43,966 nt of DNA from Duodenibacillus massiliensis (GCF_900128485.1 NZ_LT635857.1:32893-76858), one strand, 5' to 3'; shown: positions 24,962 through 34,293, counted from the stretch's first letter. Program-made: numbers and translations. The notes: generated by a model not told the origin, from the letters alone.

Positions 24962-25900
24962 TCAAGGCTGCGTACAGCCGCGCCCGATCATGTCCACCGC
25001 CATGCTGCAGAACGCCCGTGCCGCGAGACTCTGATACACGTGCTCGTCCCAAGCGATGACCACCGTCTGCACGGGCAGCACGTCCTCAAGAGAGGCAAAA
25101 CGACAGCGCCGGTGCGGCTCGTGCTGCCTAATAAGATGCTCCTGACAAACCGTCCAACAAAGCCCTTCGGCCACAAACGGAAGCCTGAGGCCCGGCTTTA
25201 AGGCCATCACCGGCATTGCGTGCACGGGAATTCCGAGCGCCCGGCTCAGCAGCTCCTTTCTTTCCTGATGATTGTTGGGACAAAGAAACGGCAATCCGGT
25301 AATCGGTGTCAGATCGACTGATGCTGCCTTTGGATAAATACCTTCGTCATTGAATGGCACACCGACGTTCGCATACTCCGGCGCATCGGGCACCGCCAGC
25401 AGATATCGCTCCTCAACAAGTGGATAGGCGTTGAGATCAGGCGTCATAAGCCGTTGAAAGAGCACACCGACATCGGCTCGCCCGGATGCAAGCGCATCAG
25501 GAACGTCCTCCAGCAAGAGATCCAATGTCAGATCAAGCTCTACTTTCGGGTATGCACGTGCAAACGCAGCAGCGACCGGCATCAGCATGCTGATCGACCG
25601 CTGGGCGTTGCACGCAACCCGAACGCGTCCGGTGCGAAGTTCCTTGAAGTCGGCACACTGCTGCAGCGTCTCAACCTCAATCAGCGGCATGCGCCGGAGA
25701 CTGTCATAGACGACCTCGCCCAACGGCGTCAGGCGAATTGGCGAGGCATGGCGGTCCACGATCATGGCGCCGTACTTTTCCTCAAGACGCCGCAAACTCT
25801 GAGAAACATGAGGCTGGGTCACGCCGAGCCGCTCCGCAGCCCTGCGAAAGCTCCCCTCCTCCACCAAGGCCTCCAAAAGGCCGAAAGCTCTTTGAGTCAT
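24962..25900 (-). CDS. LysR-family transcriptional regulator
   Basis: 312 residues. The N-terminal winged helix reads FGLLEALVEEGSFRRAAERL, then GVTQPHVSQSLRRLEEKYG, with LTPLGEVVY after it: the classic LTTR DNA-binding domain. The rest is a substrate-binding-protein-like effector domain. It is transcribed away from the secreted hydrolase at 26046. The 145-bp AT-rich intergenic region (25901-26045) is the likely shared regulatory site. It probably controls the two esterase genes, with an unknown inducer. Confidence 0.9.
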   Translation of the reverse strand: MTQRAFGLLEALVEEGSFRRAAERLGVTQPHVSQSLRRLEEKYGAMIVDRHASPIRLTPLGEVVYDSLRRMPLIEVETLQQCADFKELRTGRVRVACNAQRSISMLMPVAAAFARAYPKVELDLTLDLLLEDVPDALASGRADVGVLFQRLMTPDLNAYPLVEERYLLAVPDAPEYANVGVPFNDEGIYPKAASVDLTPITGLPFLCPNNHQERKELLSRALGIPVHAMPVMALKPGLRLPFVAEGLCWTVCQEHLIRQHEPHRRCRFASLEDVLPVQTVVIAWDEHVYQSLAARAFCSMAVDMIGRGCTQP

Positions 25901-26045
25901 GCCGCCGCCAATAACAACTTAGTGATTGTTTATAAAATTATGATTATTGGATTTTAATGCATCGAGATTTATAGAATGCATTTTGCGCCTCCCTGAAAGA
26001 TCGAGGCCGGATCTTCGGGAAGGCGGAATACAAAGGAGAAACACA

Positions 26046-26906
26046 ATGCACAAGATAGCTCACATGACCGCCGCCATCCTCGCAGCGGCCGCCTGCTCCG
26101 CTCAGGCGGCCGACGTCATCGACCTCTGGCCCGAAGGCGCTCCCAACAAGAGCACCATCACGGCCGCCGAGGAAACGAACGCCCAGGGCTCCATCTTCAA
26201 CGTCACGCGCGCCCGTCTCGAAGTCTCGGCTCCGGCCAATCCCAACGGCAAGGCCGTCATCGTCATTCCGGGCGGCGGCTACGGCAATCTGTCGATGAGC
26301 ACCATTGAAAAGAGCTTCGTTCCGTTCTTCCACTCACAGGGCTTTACGACGTTCGTGCTCAAATATCGTCTTCCGAAGGGCAACCCGGAAGTGCCGCTCG
26401 CAGATGCCAACAAGGCCGTTGAAACCGTTCGCTCGCTCTTCGGCAAATACAACCTGCACACCGTCGGCGTGATGGGCGCGAGCGCCGGCGGCCACCTTGC
26501 CGCCATGTCGAGCGTCTCCTGCAAGGGCGCCGCCTGCCCCGACTTCTCGGTTCTCGTCTATCCGAACATCACGATGATGCAGGAGGAATCCCAGCCCAAG
26601 AGCTCCTGCCGCAACAATCTCATCGGGCCCGCCCGCTCCATGAAATACGACACGACGTTCTCGGCCTACAAGCATGTTTCGCTCACGACACCGCCCGCCT
26701 TCCTCGCCGTGTCCGCCGGAGATGAATATGCCGGCAGCCTCGGCTCCATGCTCTACGCACGCGCCATGATCGAAAACGCCCGTCCCGTCACGCTTCACGT
26801 TTACGAATCAGGCAACCACGGCTGGGGCGCCGAATCCTCCGCCGACTTCCCGGATGGCGACAACTTCCGCACAGATCTCTCCATGTGGCTGAAGAAGATC
26901 AAGTAA
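26046..26906 (+). CDS. Secreted alpha/beta hydrolase (acetyl-esterase-like)
   Basis: 286 residues from the ATG at 26046 with AAGGAGA upstream. A signal peptide (MTAAILAAAACSAQAA) precedes DVIDLWPEGAPN, a start common in secreted acetyl-xylan esterase and lipase-like proteins (BD-FAE/Aes type). IPGGGYGNLS is the oxyanion-hole region, GASAGGHLA holds the nucleophile Ser, AGDEYAG the Asp and GNHGWG the His. It acts on an extracytoplasmic ester, probably acetylated or feruloylated plant glycan. It is followed 97 bp downstream by a second esterase gene. Codon use is richer in GCC, ATC and CTC than in the neighbours. Confidence 0.88.
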   Translation: MHKIAHMTAAILAAAACSAQAADVIDLWPEGAPNKSTITAAEETNAQGSIFNVTRARLEVSAPANPNGKAVIVIPGGGYGNLSMSTIEKSFVPFFHSQGFTTFVLKYRLPKGNPEVPLADANKAVETVRSLFGKYNLHTVGVMGASAGGHLAAMSSVSCKGAACPDFSVLVYPNITMMQEESQPKSSCRNNLIGPARSMKYDTTFSAYKHVSLTTPPAFLAVSAGDEYAGSLGSMLYARAMIENARPVTLHVYESGNHGWGAESSADFPDGDNFRTDLSMWLKKIK

Positions 26907-27120
26907 CAAGCTGCGCACAACCCATTGCGGGCGGCCGGACCGGATTGTCCGCCCGCAATGTCATCAGACCAACAAAAGCTGTTTTGCAAGAAGGAGAACA
27001 GCCATGCTTTTCCAACGCACTCCTCTCGTCACGGCGCTCGTCCTCGCGGGCGCCTGCTCCATGGCCACGGCCGCTCAGGCCGACGTCGTTCGTGTTGAAT
27101 CAGGCGACCTCACGGGCTTT

Positions 27121-27154
27121 CTAAACAACCCGCGCTTGAAAGCGCGGGGTTTCC
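27121..27154 (-). other. Right end of the TnpB element (omega-RNA scaffold end)
   Basis: A GC-rich hairpin followed by TTGTTTAG at the element edge. In TnpB systems the omega RNA ends with this hairpin, and its guide is the adjacent flanking DNA, here esterase gene sequence directly below 27121. Confidence 0.5.
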
Positions 27155-28722
27155 TGACACGGTGCAGGCTTTCCCGTAACAGCCAAGGTTTTTGAGGCCT
27201 TGTCTGCCCGGGCGTCCCCTGCACCACAGGAACATTTAAAACGCAACCGCTCTACGGGTACGGGCTTCATCAGCTCGATCCGTCGGTTCCGGCGAAGGAC
27301 TGCTTCGTCTTGCCGATTCGCTGGTTTGTACTGCACTATCGATCCGGCGTTCCCTGAGACTTGTTTGAGCCTCGCAAGCGCTGATTGCTCAGCCTTCAGA
27401 TCGTAGCTGTCAGTGGCGGGATCCGCAAAATACAGGTTCATGGCGGCCGCAAGGTCGCGGTCCATGTACCAGTCCGTGTCTCCCAACTGATGACTTCTCT
27501 CCCAAAGAGCCTTCTTACGGTACGTTCCCGTTTCGGGATCGTGCTGACTCGGGCGCAGTTTTCGGGGACTGACTTCCACCACACAACAGCCGGCGCTTTC
27601 AGCCTTACTTGTCATCCGGGTTATCAATCCTGCAATACCGCTTTTGCCCAAACTCTTGCCGTATCCGGCTCTCTGAAATGCTTTGTATGAGCTCTTCTCC
27701 ACAATGACGGTGCCGGCCCTGCCGAACACCTGGTTAATCACTTCGCCGTGCAGGCAACGGCGGGTTTCCGCCTGACGGCGGTACAGATCCGCAAGTTTTG
27801 CCTTTGTTGCCTTATAGGTCTTGGATTCCTTCCAGACAATCTTTTTTCCGGCGGCTTTAACGGTGCCGTCCGCGTTGTAGCACTCCCGATTCGTGTCTCT
27901 GCGGGAGCGGTCCATGGCACGTAAAAGACGCGCAATCTCCTTTTCCTGAGAGACAGTGCCCGCGCTCACCAAAATCTTTTGCTGCCACTCGGGGCTGTAA
28001 AAAGTCATGGTCCTCGGGCCCGGGTCAACAGCCACCTTGAGATCCTTGGGAGCATAAACGTGCTTGACGGGCGGTACGCCTTCGACAATGAGCTGAACAA
28101 AGTAGCGCATACGGCCGCGGATCATCCGCCGGACAAGACGGCAGTATTTGACACGCTTAAAACCGGACGGATCTGTTGCTGAAAGAAGAGCTTCTTTCTG
28201 CCAGGCATCCGGCGCTTCAGCCTTTATCACCAGATCCAGAACCTCGAGCGTCCACGTCTTAGCCTTCCAACGCAACCCTGTTTTGTTTGATTTTCCCTCA
28301 ACGCTGTGCAAGCCCCGTTTAGCACTCTTAAACCGCGGCTCACCTCCCTGATGAAGCAGCCAGCGCTCAATGCCCTGCCAGACACGTGTGGCAATTTTCT
28401 GCGCTTCGTTGATGCCGATGCGCTTTGTAAAGCCGCCCTTGGCACGGTGCTCTTTCACGACATCATGCAGGGCATATTCGGAAAGGAGGGCGGACTTCTG
28501 AATTTCCTTAAACCGGTTGTTACGGTCTTTGCCCTTGGGCATCGCGGCCGTCAGCTTCCATGCTTCAGTGCTTTTCATGGCGCGCACGCGTTTCTTTGCC
28601 GTTCCAAGAACAGCATTGAAGAGCTGGCGTGCATCGGAGAAGTAGGTCTCCAGTGCACTTTCCTGATCCTCTCCGATTTTCAGGCCCAGCTCGATGACAA
28701 AGGACGGTGTGCGCGATTTCAT
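27121..28722 (-). CDS. tnpB: TnpB-like RNA-guided nuclease, zinc ribbon absent
   Basis: 533 residues. The RuvC motifs are present: VAVDPGPRTMTF (first Asp), TVIVEKSSYKAF (Glu) and DTDWYMDRDLAAAMNL (last Asp in the DRDLxAAxN context). The CxxC...CxxC zinc ribbon that usually lies between the second and third motifs is absent: the segment reads RKLRPSQHDPETGTYRKKAL with no Cys pair. A C-terminal extension of about 110 residues follows the last motif, and the stop codon coincides with the element's final TTTAG, so the frame runs through the right-end hairpin. TnpB proteins use RNA from this right end to guide cleavage. Activity of this variant is uncertain. Confidence 0.85.
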   Translation of the reverse strand: MKSRTPSFVIELGLKIGEDQESALETYFSDARQLFNAVLGTAKKRVRAMKSTEAWKLTAAMPKGKDRNNRFKEIQKSALLSEYALHDVVKEHRAKGGFTKRIGINEAQKIATRVWQGIERWLLHQGGEPRFKSAKRGLHSVEGKSNKTGLRWKAKTWTLEVLDLVIKAEAPDAWQKEALLSATDPSGFKRVKYCRLVRRMIRGRMRYFVQLIVEGVPPVKHVYAPKDLKVAVDPGPRTMTFYSPEWQQKILVSAGTVSQEKEIARLLRAMDRSRRDTNRECYNADGTVKAAGKKIVWKESKTYKATKAKLADLYRRQAETRRCLHGEVINQVFGRAGTVIVEKSSYKAFQRAGYGKSLGKSGIAGLITRMTSKAESAGCCVVEVSPRKLRPSQHDPETGTYRKKALWERSHQLGDTDWYMDRDLAAAMNLYFADPATDSYDLKAEQSALARLKQVSGNAGSIVQYKPANRQDEAVLRRNRRIELMKPVPVERLRFKCSCGAGDARADKASKTLAVTGKPAPCQETPRFQARVV

Positions 28723-30178
28723 AGCGGCTGAATATACCTTAAGCGAAAACTATGTGCATGGTTTGGCTGCGTTTGCTCCAAGATTAAAAAATTTCGAAAG
28801 CCCGCATTCCTCCCGGGGCTCAAGCCCCGGGAGGAATGCGGGAAATTCTGTGAACATCTATAGGCCCGCCGGCACAGCGGCCGACGCCAATCTCCCGGTC
28901 GCCGTCTACCCACACGGCGGCGGCAATACGGGCGGCAACGCCAGCGAGCATGACGGCGCGCGCCTCGCCACCGAAAACGGCATCATCGTCATGACGATCC
29001 AGTACCGTCTCGGCGCCTTCGGCTTCCTGAAGCTCCCTGGCATGGATTCGTCAGCCGGCAACTTCGGCATCACCGACACGCAAGCCGCGCTTGCATGGGT
29101 CAAGCGCAATGCCGCGGCCTTCGGCGGCAATCCCGACAAGGTCACGCTGGTAACCGAATCCGCCGGCTCGACCAACGCCTGCCGAATCCTCGTTGATCCG
29201 AAGTCGAAGGGCCTCGTGGCGGGCGTCGTTCTTCAGAGTGAGGACTGCATCCACGACGTCGACTCGCCCAAGCAGGCCAAGGAGCGCGCCGACAAGTTCC
29301 TCGTGCTCACCGGCTGCGCCGACGAAGCTGATCCGCTTGCCTGCCTGAGGAAGCTCCCGACCGACAAGCTGGCCGTCGCCAGCGCCGCGGTCGGCGGCTG
29401 GAATCCCGTTTCCGAAACGAGCGCCGTGAGCGAAATCGCGAAGGGGAACTGGATCAAGGTCCCGGTGCTCTCGGGCTCCAACAAGGAGGAAGGCCACTCC
29501 GCCGGCGCCGCCTATGTCGGCTGGAAGTATCCCGACTACAAGGCCTGGGTCGTCAAACTCGTGGGCGAGCAGAGAGCCGTCGATGCTCTGAAGATCTACG
29601 ATCCGAAGAAGCACGAAGGCCAATACGCGCTTGAGTACACGATCGGCGACTTCATCACCGACAGCGGCATGCGCGGCCTGGGCGGCTGCACCAACCTGAC
29701 GCTCGCAGAAGCCATGGCCAAGACCGGCGCCTTGGCGCCCTGGATCTACACCTTCGAAGACTCCACCGTGCCCACGTCTCCGAGCCGCCACAAGGGCTAC
29801 GACAACGCCGCGAGCCACGCGGCCGAGCTCACCTACCTCTTCCCGGATGCGGACCAGTACCTGCCGCGCTCCGTTCGCATGACCGACGAGCAACGTGCGC
29901 TGGCGCGCCAGATGCGCGCCTACTGGGGCAACTTCGTGAAGCTCCAAAACCCGAACGGCGAAGGCCTCCCCGTCTGGAAGCCCTTTGAAGGCGAAGGCGC
30001 CATGATGGCTCTTCGACTCAACGGCAAGAGCCAGACCGTTCCCGCCTCGTACTTTGCGGATCTGCACCACTGCAGCTTCTGGCACTCGATTCCCGTCGTG
30101 CTCGACCGCGGCGACCGCTGATCGATCCTGATGACGAAGCCGCCTCCCTGACGGCTTCGCCCGACAATCCGCCCGTCA

Positions 30179-30220
30179 AGAGGCGCGCATCCTTCCCGGA
30201 GCGCGCCTCTTTCCCTTCTT
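30179..30220 (+). terminator. Terminator after the split esterase
   Basis: AGAGGCGCGC (30179-30188) pairs perfectly with GCGCGCCTCT (30201-30210), followed by TTCCCTTCTT. An additional hairpin (GAAGCCG/CGGCTTC) lies at 30136-30158. No gene is supported in 30122-30310. Confidence 0.75.
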
Positions 30221-30310
30221 CTCTACTGCCGCAGCCCTCTTCCCTCGCCTTTGCAGTCCATTCGTCTGCTTCCGAGACGTTTTTCTCATTTTCAAACACA
30301 AAGCGACCGT

Positions 30311-30808
30311 TCACATAAATACCACAAAAGAGGTATCATCAATGATCATTACCGGAGTCTTCCTGGCCCCGGCCATGAGAAAGATGCGATGCTTTCGGTT
30401 GGCCCGAAGCTGTGCGTCCAAAAAACAGCAGTTGAGGCGATCAAGATCGTGTCGGGTTATTGTGTTTTCAAATCTGCAGAGGGTTGAGCTGTCTGCAGCA
30501 TCATTAACCCCGAGTGCGGAAAGAAAGCCTTCGTCTTCTGTAATGACGTCGTGGTCAGCCAAATCCTCAAATCCGCAGATATGTGCGAAAACACGCTGCC
30601 GAAACATAGCACCGGCGGAATACAGACTGCGGTCTTTCGGCTTGTGTGTCTGCTCCAACGCCTGCTCAAAGGGGGCCAAAAGCTGAATCCGGGAGACCAT
30701 ATCGGCGACGGGCAGCAGCCCCGTCATCATGGTGGCGACAAACCGCCCGTTGGTGATCTGCACGCTGCGGCCGAACCCATCAGTTGTTGCTGTTCGAGCA
30801 GAATTCAT
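30311..30808 (-). pseudogene. IS1380-family transposase, N-terminal fragment
   Basis: 165 residues from MNSARTATTDGFGRSVQ. The GFEDLADHDVITEDEGFLSA, SSTLCRFENTI and DRLNCCFLD segments are typical of IS1380 transposases. The frame ends at the first catalytic Asp region (MIIDDT) and is truncated: family members are about 400-450 residues. The upstream 30809-30899 is very AT-rich and carries the probable IS left end. No other gene is seen there. Confidence 0.75.
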
Positions 30809-30899
30809 GGAAAGGTCTTTTATTTTTGATTTTTTGTGGTAGAAAAAATATTAACAAAAAGACATTTTTTTCTTTATTAAAATCAGAATTTAAGACATG

Positions 30900-30925
30900 A
30901 AAAGAGCGCTGTTTTTTCAGCGCTC
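30900..30925 (-). terminator. Terminator of the TRAP transporter operon
   Basis: On the minus strand, GAGCGCTG-AAAAAA-CAGCGCTC (30925-30904) is followed by TTTT. It lies about 105 bp after the last gene of the operon. No gene lies in 30926-31031. Confidence 0.75.
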
Positions 30926-31031
30926 ATGCAAAATTCAGGTTAAAGTCCTCGAAACACCGGAATCTGACCCGAAGGTCATCGCCGCACGAAAGCAGCTGAT
31001 GACTTTCAAGCCCGTTTGGAAAAATAACAGC

Positions 31032-31445
31032 CTAGTTTCGGCCGCCCGTAAAGACGCCCCGGCCCACCGTGGTCCCGAACGCCGCACAGGCAAAAATCGC
31101 CGGAAGAACCCCCGACAAAGCCCAGGCCGCGGAAAAGTACCAGGCGAGCGTCTTCTCCATCCCGTCGCTACCGAAAGCAATGTACCACAGGGGCACAAGC
31201 GCAAGCAGCACAAAATTAAAGACGTTGGTAAAAACCGTAAGCCGCAGCCACGAGGTTTTCTTCGCAGCAAGCCAGGCGGGGAAACCCGCAATCACCATCG
31301 TGAAAGTGATAAACCCCATCCAGGTCCAGTTGATATCCTGCATCTGGGGGTTCACATAAAACTTAAAAATGCAGTGAAAAATGAGGCCGGCCAAAACGCC
31401 CGCCACCGCCAGGAACGCTTCAAAAGTCCAGAAACTGCGCGTCAT
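31032..31445 (-). CDS. Small membrane protein of the TRAP operon
   Basis: 137 residues from the ATG at 31445 (MTRSFWTFEAFLAVAGVLAG). About four hydrophobic segments (AFLAVAGVLAGLIFHCIFKF, MGFITFTMVIAGFPAW, VFNFVLLALVPLWYIAF, WALSGVLPAIFACAAFG). It is the fourth gene of the dctP-dctM-dctQ operon, 5 bp after dctQ. I do not recognise the family. An accessory role for this TRAP system is inferred from position only. Confidence 0.75.
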   Translation of the reverse strand: MTRSFWTFEAFLAVAGVLAGLIFHCIFKFYVNPQMQDINWTWMGFITFTMVIAGFPAWLAAKKTSWLRLTVFTNVFNFVLLALVPLWYIAFGSDGMEKTLAWYFSAAWALSGVLPAIFACAAFGTTVGRGVFTGGRN

Positions 31446-31450
31446 CTTTG

Positions 31451-31981
31451 TCAGAATCCTTTTTCCAGTACTTCGATGTCCTCGCGCCCGCGCACGAAGT
31501 TTCGCACCGAAAGAATCAGGTCGCGGATCCCGTAGACCGTCATAAAAAAGGCGCTCACCGGAACCGCGGCATAGGCCCAGCGCATCTGAAGCCACGGGAT
31601 GGACTGCATGTAAGCCTGCGCGCGCATCACCCAGACAATCCCGTACCAGCACACCGCGGCATAGGTGACGCACTCAATGAGACAGACGAGAATCCTCACA
31701 AAACGCCCGGTCTGCGTGCCCGCCATCCGTTCCGTTAAAACGTCCACCACAAAGTGACTGCGGGTGCGCACGAGTTCCTGGGCGCCCAGGAAAATCATCC
31801 ACACGAGGCACAACTGAATCCAGTCATCGGTCTGCGTGAAGTTATAAACCGGCACAAACCGCACGAAGACGTTTAAAAGAAACATCACAAAGATCGCGGC
31901 CAAAGCCACGATACAGATCGTGCGCGTTGTGACGCTTACCGCGTGATCGAGTTTCTTAAGCCATACGAGCAAAGTCTGCAT
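31451..31981 (-). CDS. dctQ: TRAP transporter small permease subunit (DctQ-like)
   Basis: 176 residues from the ATG at 31981, preceded by TAGGAGTAGGGAAG that overlaps the end of dctM. It has four transmembrane segments and the family-typical arrangement: MFLLNVFVRFV, WIQLCLVWMIFLGAQELVRTRSHFVVD region, FVRILVCLIECVTY, AVPVSAFFMTVYGIRDL. It partners the large subunit DctM. The gap to dctM is 11 bp. Confidence 0.9.
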   Translation of the reverse strand: MQTLLVWLKKLDHAVSVTTRTICIVALAAIFVMFLLNVFVRFVPVYNFTQTDDWIQLCLVWMIFLGAQELVRTRSHFVVDVLTERMAGTQTGRFVRILVCLIECVTYAAVCWYGIVWVMRAQAYMQSIPWLQMRWAYAAVPVSAFFMTVYGIRDLILSVRNFVRGREDIEVLEKGF

Positions 31982-31992
31982 CTTCCCTACTC

Positions 31993-33276
31993 CTACGGCA
32001 CGAGGCGCGCAAGGCCCAGCGACAATTCGGGGATAAAGGCGACCGCTGCCGCCCCGAGAATCATGATGAGCACATAACCCAGGGCCTCTCTGGCAATCGC
32101 CATGACCTTCACGCCTGAGATCGAGGCCATCACATAAAGATTCAGCCCCACGGGCGGCGTCAGAACGCCCACCGCAAGCGAAATACACATCACGATTCCG
32201 AGCTGCACCACGTCAAACCCAAAGGCCTTTGCCAGGGGTACAAAAATCGGCACGGTAATCAGGAGGATCGCGGTGCCTTCCATAAAGCAGCCCATGATCA
32301 CAAGAAGCGCAATGATGATGAGAAGCACCGGAACGATGGAAGTGAAGCTCGTCGAAATAAAGGCAATCGCTTCCTGGGGAATCCGGGTATAAAGAAGAAC
32401 GTACTGGAAGAAGCCCGCCGTCGCGATCACAAACATGACTTTCGCGGTCTGCTCGGCCGTCGCCCAAAAGATTTTCGGAAGGTCTTTGACCTTGAGGGTC
32501 TTAAAGACAAAGAACCCCAGAATCATCACGTAAAAGGAGGCGACCGCCGCAGCTTCGGTCGCGGTAAAAAGCCCCGCAAACATACCGCCGGTCACGATAA
32601 CGGGCGTTAAAAGCGCAAAAAACGCTTCCTTAAAGGCGTACCAGCGCTCGCGCCAGGGGGCGGCTTGCGTTTTGGCGTAGCCCTTCATGCGGCAGACGCA
32701 CGAGGACCACAGCATGAAGGCAAACCCGATGATGAGCCCGGGCACGGCGCCCGCGGCAAAAAGGGCGTTGACGCTCGTCTGCGTGAGCCCGGCGTAAAGA
32801 ATCAATGTGATGCTCGGGGGAATGATGGGCCCCAAGGCGCCGCCTGCCGCAATCGTTGCACAGGAAAAGGCTTCCCCGTAGCCGGACTTTTTCATTTCCG
32901 CAACGGCAATCATGCCGATCCCTGCGGCGCACGCGGCGGCGGAGCCTGACATCGCGGCCATCACGATGCAGGCGGCAATCGCGGCGTTGGAGAGCCCTCC
33001 CCAGCGGTGCCCGAGGCTGACGCGTCCGAAGGCAAAAAGGCTTTTACTCACCCCGCCTTCGGTCATGAGGTTACCCATGAGAAGGAAAAACGGGATTGAC
33101 ATGAGGGTGATGCCTGAGACCTGCGCAAACATGCGCTGCGGCACAAGAAAAAGCCGCGCCATGTCCCCGCCCGCAAGTAAAAACGTTGCCGCGGAGGCAA
33201 AGCCCATCGTCACGGCCGTTGTGACGCCCAAAAGCATCAGAACGAGCACCGAGGCGAAGATGACAAACATCACCAT
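31993..33276 (-). CDS. dctM: TRAP transporter large permease subunit (DctM-like)
   Basis: 427 residues, usual for DctM, with about 12 hydrophobic segments. GGVSKSLFAFGRVSLGHRWG, SGSAAACAAGIG, LGPIIPPSITLILYAG and TPPVGLNLYVM are conserved TRAP-M stretches. It is the ion-driven channel of a tripartite ATP-independent transporter for an organic anion. It is 15 bp from dctP and 11 bp from dctQ. Confidence 0.95.
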   Translation of the reverse strand: MVMFVIFASVLVLMLLGVTTAVTMGFASAATFLLAGGDMARLFLVPQRMFAQVSGITLMSIPFFLLMGNLMTEGGVSKSLFAFGRVSLGHRWGGLSNAAIAACIVMAAMSGSAAACAAGIGMIAVAEMKKSGYGEAFSCATIAAGGALGPIIPPSITLILYAGLTQTSVNALFAAGAVPGLIIGFAFMLWSSCVCRMKGYAKTQAAPWRERWYAFKEAFFALLTPVIVTGGMFAGLFTATEAAAVASFYVMILGFFVFKTLKVKDLPKIFWATAEQTAKVMFVIATAGFFQYVLLYTRIPQEAIAFISTSFTSIVPVLLIIIALLVIMGCFMEGTAILLITVPIFVPLAKAFGFDVVQLGIVMCISLAVGVLTPPVGLNLYVMASISGVKVMAIAREALGYVLIMILGAAAVAFIPELSLGLARLVP

Positions 33277-33291
33277 GACGCAGCCACCCTC

Positions 33292-34293
33292 TTATTTTGC
33301 GGTCTTTGCTTTTGCAACCGCATCAAGAAGATTCTTCATTTCTTTCGTGCCCGCCAAGGCTCCCACCTTTTCGTAGGCGGGCTGCATTTTCTTTACGAAA
33401 GACGCACGGTCGGGGTTCGTCACATGCATCCCCTTCTTTTTAAGCTCTTCAATGACAGCGGCTTCCCCGTGACTGATTTTTTCGCGGGTGAGGTTTTGGG
33501 CGTTGACGGCCTCTTCCTTCAGAATCGTCTGCAGTTCCTCGGGCATGCCGTCAAAGAGCATCTTGTTGATCAAAAGCACCTGGCAGTCAAAGTAGTGGTT
33601 TGTGAGCGCCAACTCATCCTGCGTTTCATAGAGGGAATCCGCAAGGATTGTGAAAACCGGGTTTTCTTCGCCCGTCACCACGCCCTGCTTTAAGGAGGTG
33701 TAGAGCTCTGAGTACGCAATGCGCTGGGTGTTGGCGCCCAGGGCGTCAAAGGCCGCAAGAAGGCCCGTTGAAGGCGGCACGCGGATCTTGAGGCCCTTTA
33801 AGTCGTCTGCGGAGTTAATCGGCACGCCCTTGGTTGTCGTCTGCCGGAAGCCGTAGTCAAACATGGCAAGGCCCACGGCGTCATGCTGCGAGAGGCCCGC
33901 ATTCATCCAGTCCATCACAAACGCGTCAATCGTGCGGTGGGCGTGGTCGTAATCGGTAAAAAGAAAGGGCGCCGTCATGGCGTTAAGTTTCTTATCGTAC
34001 ATCGCCATGTTGCCTAGACTCACCACGGCCATGTCCATGGCGCCTAAGGTCACCTGCTCAGCCAAAGCCGGCTGGTCTCCGAGTTCGCCTGCGGGATACA
34101 CCTCAACCTTCACTTTCCCCTTCGTTCTGTCAGAGACATTTTTGGCAAAAAGCTGCGCGGCTTCATGGTGCGCGTGGGAAACCGCCGCGGTGTGCGCCAG
34201 GCGTATTGTCTGCGCGGGGATTTCAGCCTGAGCGGCAACACCGGTAAAGGCCGCAAGGGCGGCGGCACAAAGGGAAGCTAGGATCTTATGCAT
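33292..34293 (-). CDS. dctP: TRAP transporter substrate-binding protein (DctP-like)
   Basis: 333 residues with a signal peptide (MHKILASLCAAALAAFTGVA, cut near AQA-EIP). It has family features: TIRLAHTAAVSHAHHEAA, VYPAGELGDQPALAEQV, LKGLKIRVPPSTGLLAAFDA (the Arg that binds the substrate carboxylate) and GVVTGEENPVFTI. It is the periplasmic binding protein of the operon. The substrate cannot be deduced beyond a probable carboxylate. A ~115-bp gap upstream (34294-34408) holds the operon promoter, but I cannot point to convincing boxes. Confidence 0.95.
   Translation of the reverse strand: MHKILASLCAAALAAFTGVAAQAEIPAQTIRLAHTAAVSHAHHEAAQLFAKNVSDRTKGKVKVEVYPAGELGDQPALAEQVTLGAMDMAVVSLGNMAMYDKKLNAMTAPFLFTDYDHAHRTIDAFVMDWMNAGLSQHDAVGLAMFDYGFRQTTTKGVPINSADDLKGLKIRVPPSTGLLAAFDALGANTQRIAYSELYTSLKQGVVTGEENPVFTILADSLYETQDELALTNHYFDCQVLLINKMLFDGMPEELQTILKEEAVNAQNLTREKISHGEAAVIEELKKKGMHVTNPDRASFVKKMQPAYEKVGALAGTKEMKNLLDAVAKAKTAK

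Larger units (their letters stand above)
27121..28853 (-). mobile_element. Complete TnpB-only insertion sequence (IS605/IS1341 group)
   Basis: The left end (minus-strand 5') is near 28853. A perfect 20-bp inverted repeat with a 2-nt loop (28801-28820/28823-28842) follows. The right end is a hairpin, CCCCGCGC/GCGCGGG (27129-27153), followed by TTGTTTAG. No tnpA is present, so mobilisation would need a transposase in trans. The flank shared with the truncated copy at 1622 is TCAC, a candidate target or TAM. Confidence 0.8.
27004..30121 (+). pseudogene. Type B carboxylesterase, split by a TnpB element
   Basis: The 5' piece (27004-27120) begins MLFQRTPLVTALVLAGACS, a signal peptide, and continues QADVVRVESGDLTGF. 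The 3' piece (28851-30121) resumes at VNIYRPAGTAADANLP and contains PHGGGNTGG (oxyanion hole), LVTESAGSTNACR (nucleophile Ser; TESAGS where the family has GESAGA), SGSNKEEGHS and DLHHCSFW (His region). The IS occupies 27121-28853. In intact family members about 60-80 residues, including the FLGIPYA-like region and SEDCL, lie between these pieces and are missing here, so sequence was lost as well. GGAGAACAGCC precedes the ATG. It forms a probable operon with the hydrolase at 26046. Confidence 0.88.

Noticed and set aside
28694-28850. Continuous frame joining the IS left end to the esterase 3' part as a fused protein
   Set aside because: The upstream codons are IS terminal hairpin sequence. No credible start or ribosome-binding site exists, so the frame is accidental.
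29051-30085. 344-codon minus-strand frame opposite the esterase 3' part
   Set aside because: The forward frame has clear esterase motifs. The reverse frame has a shadow composition.
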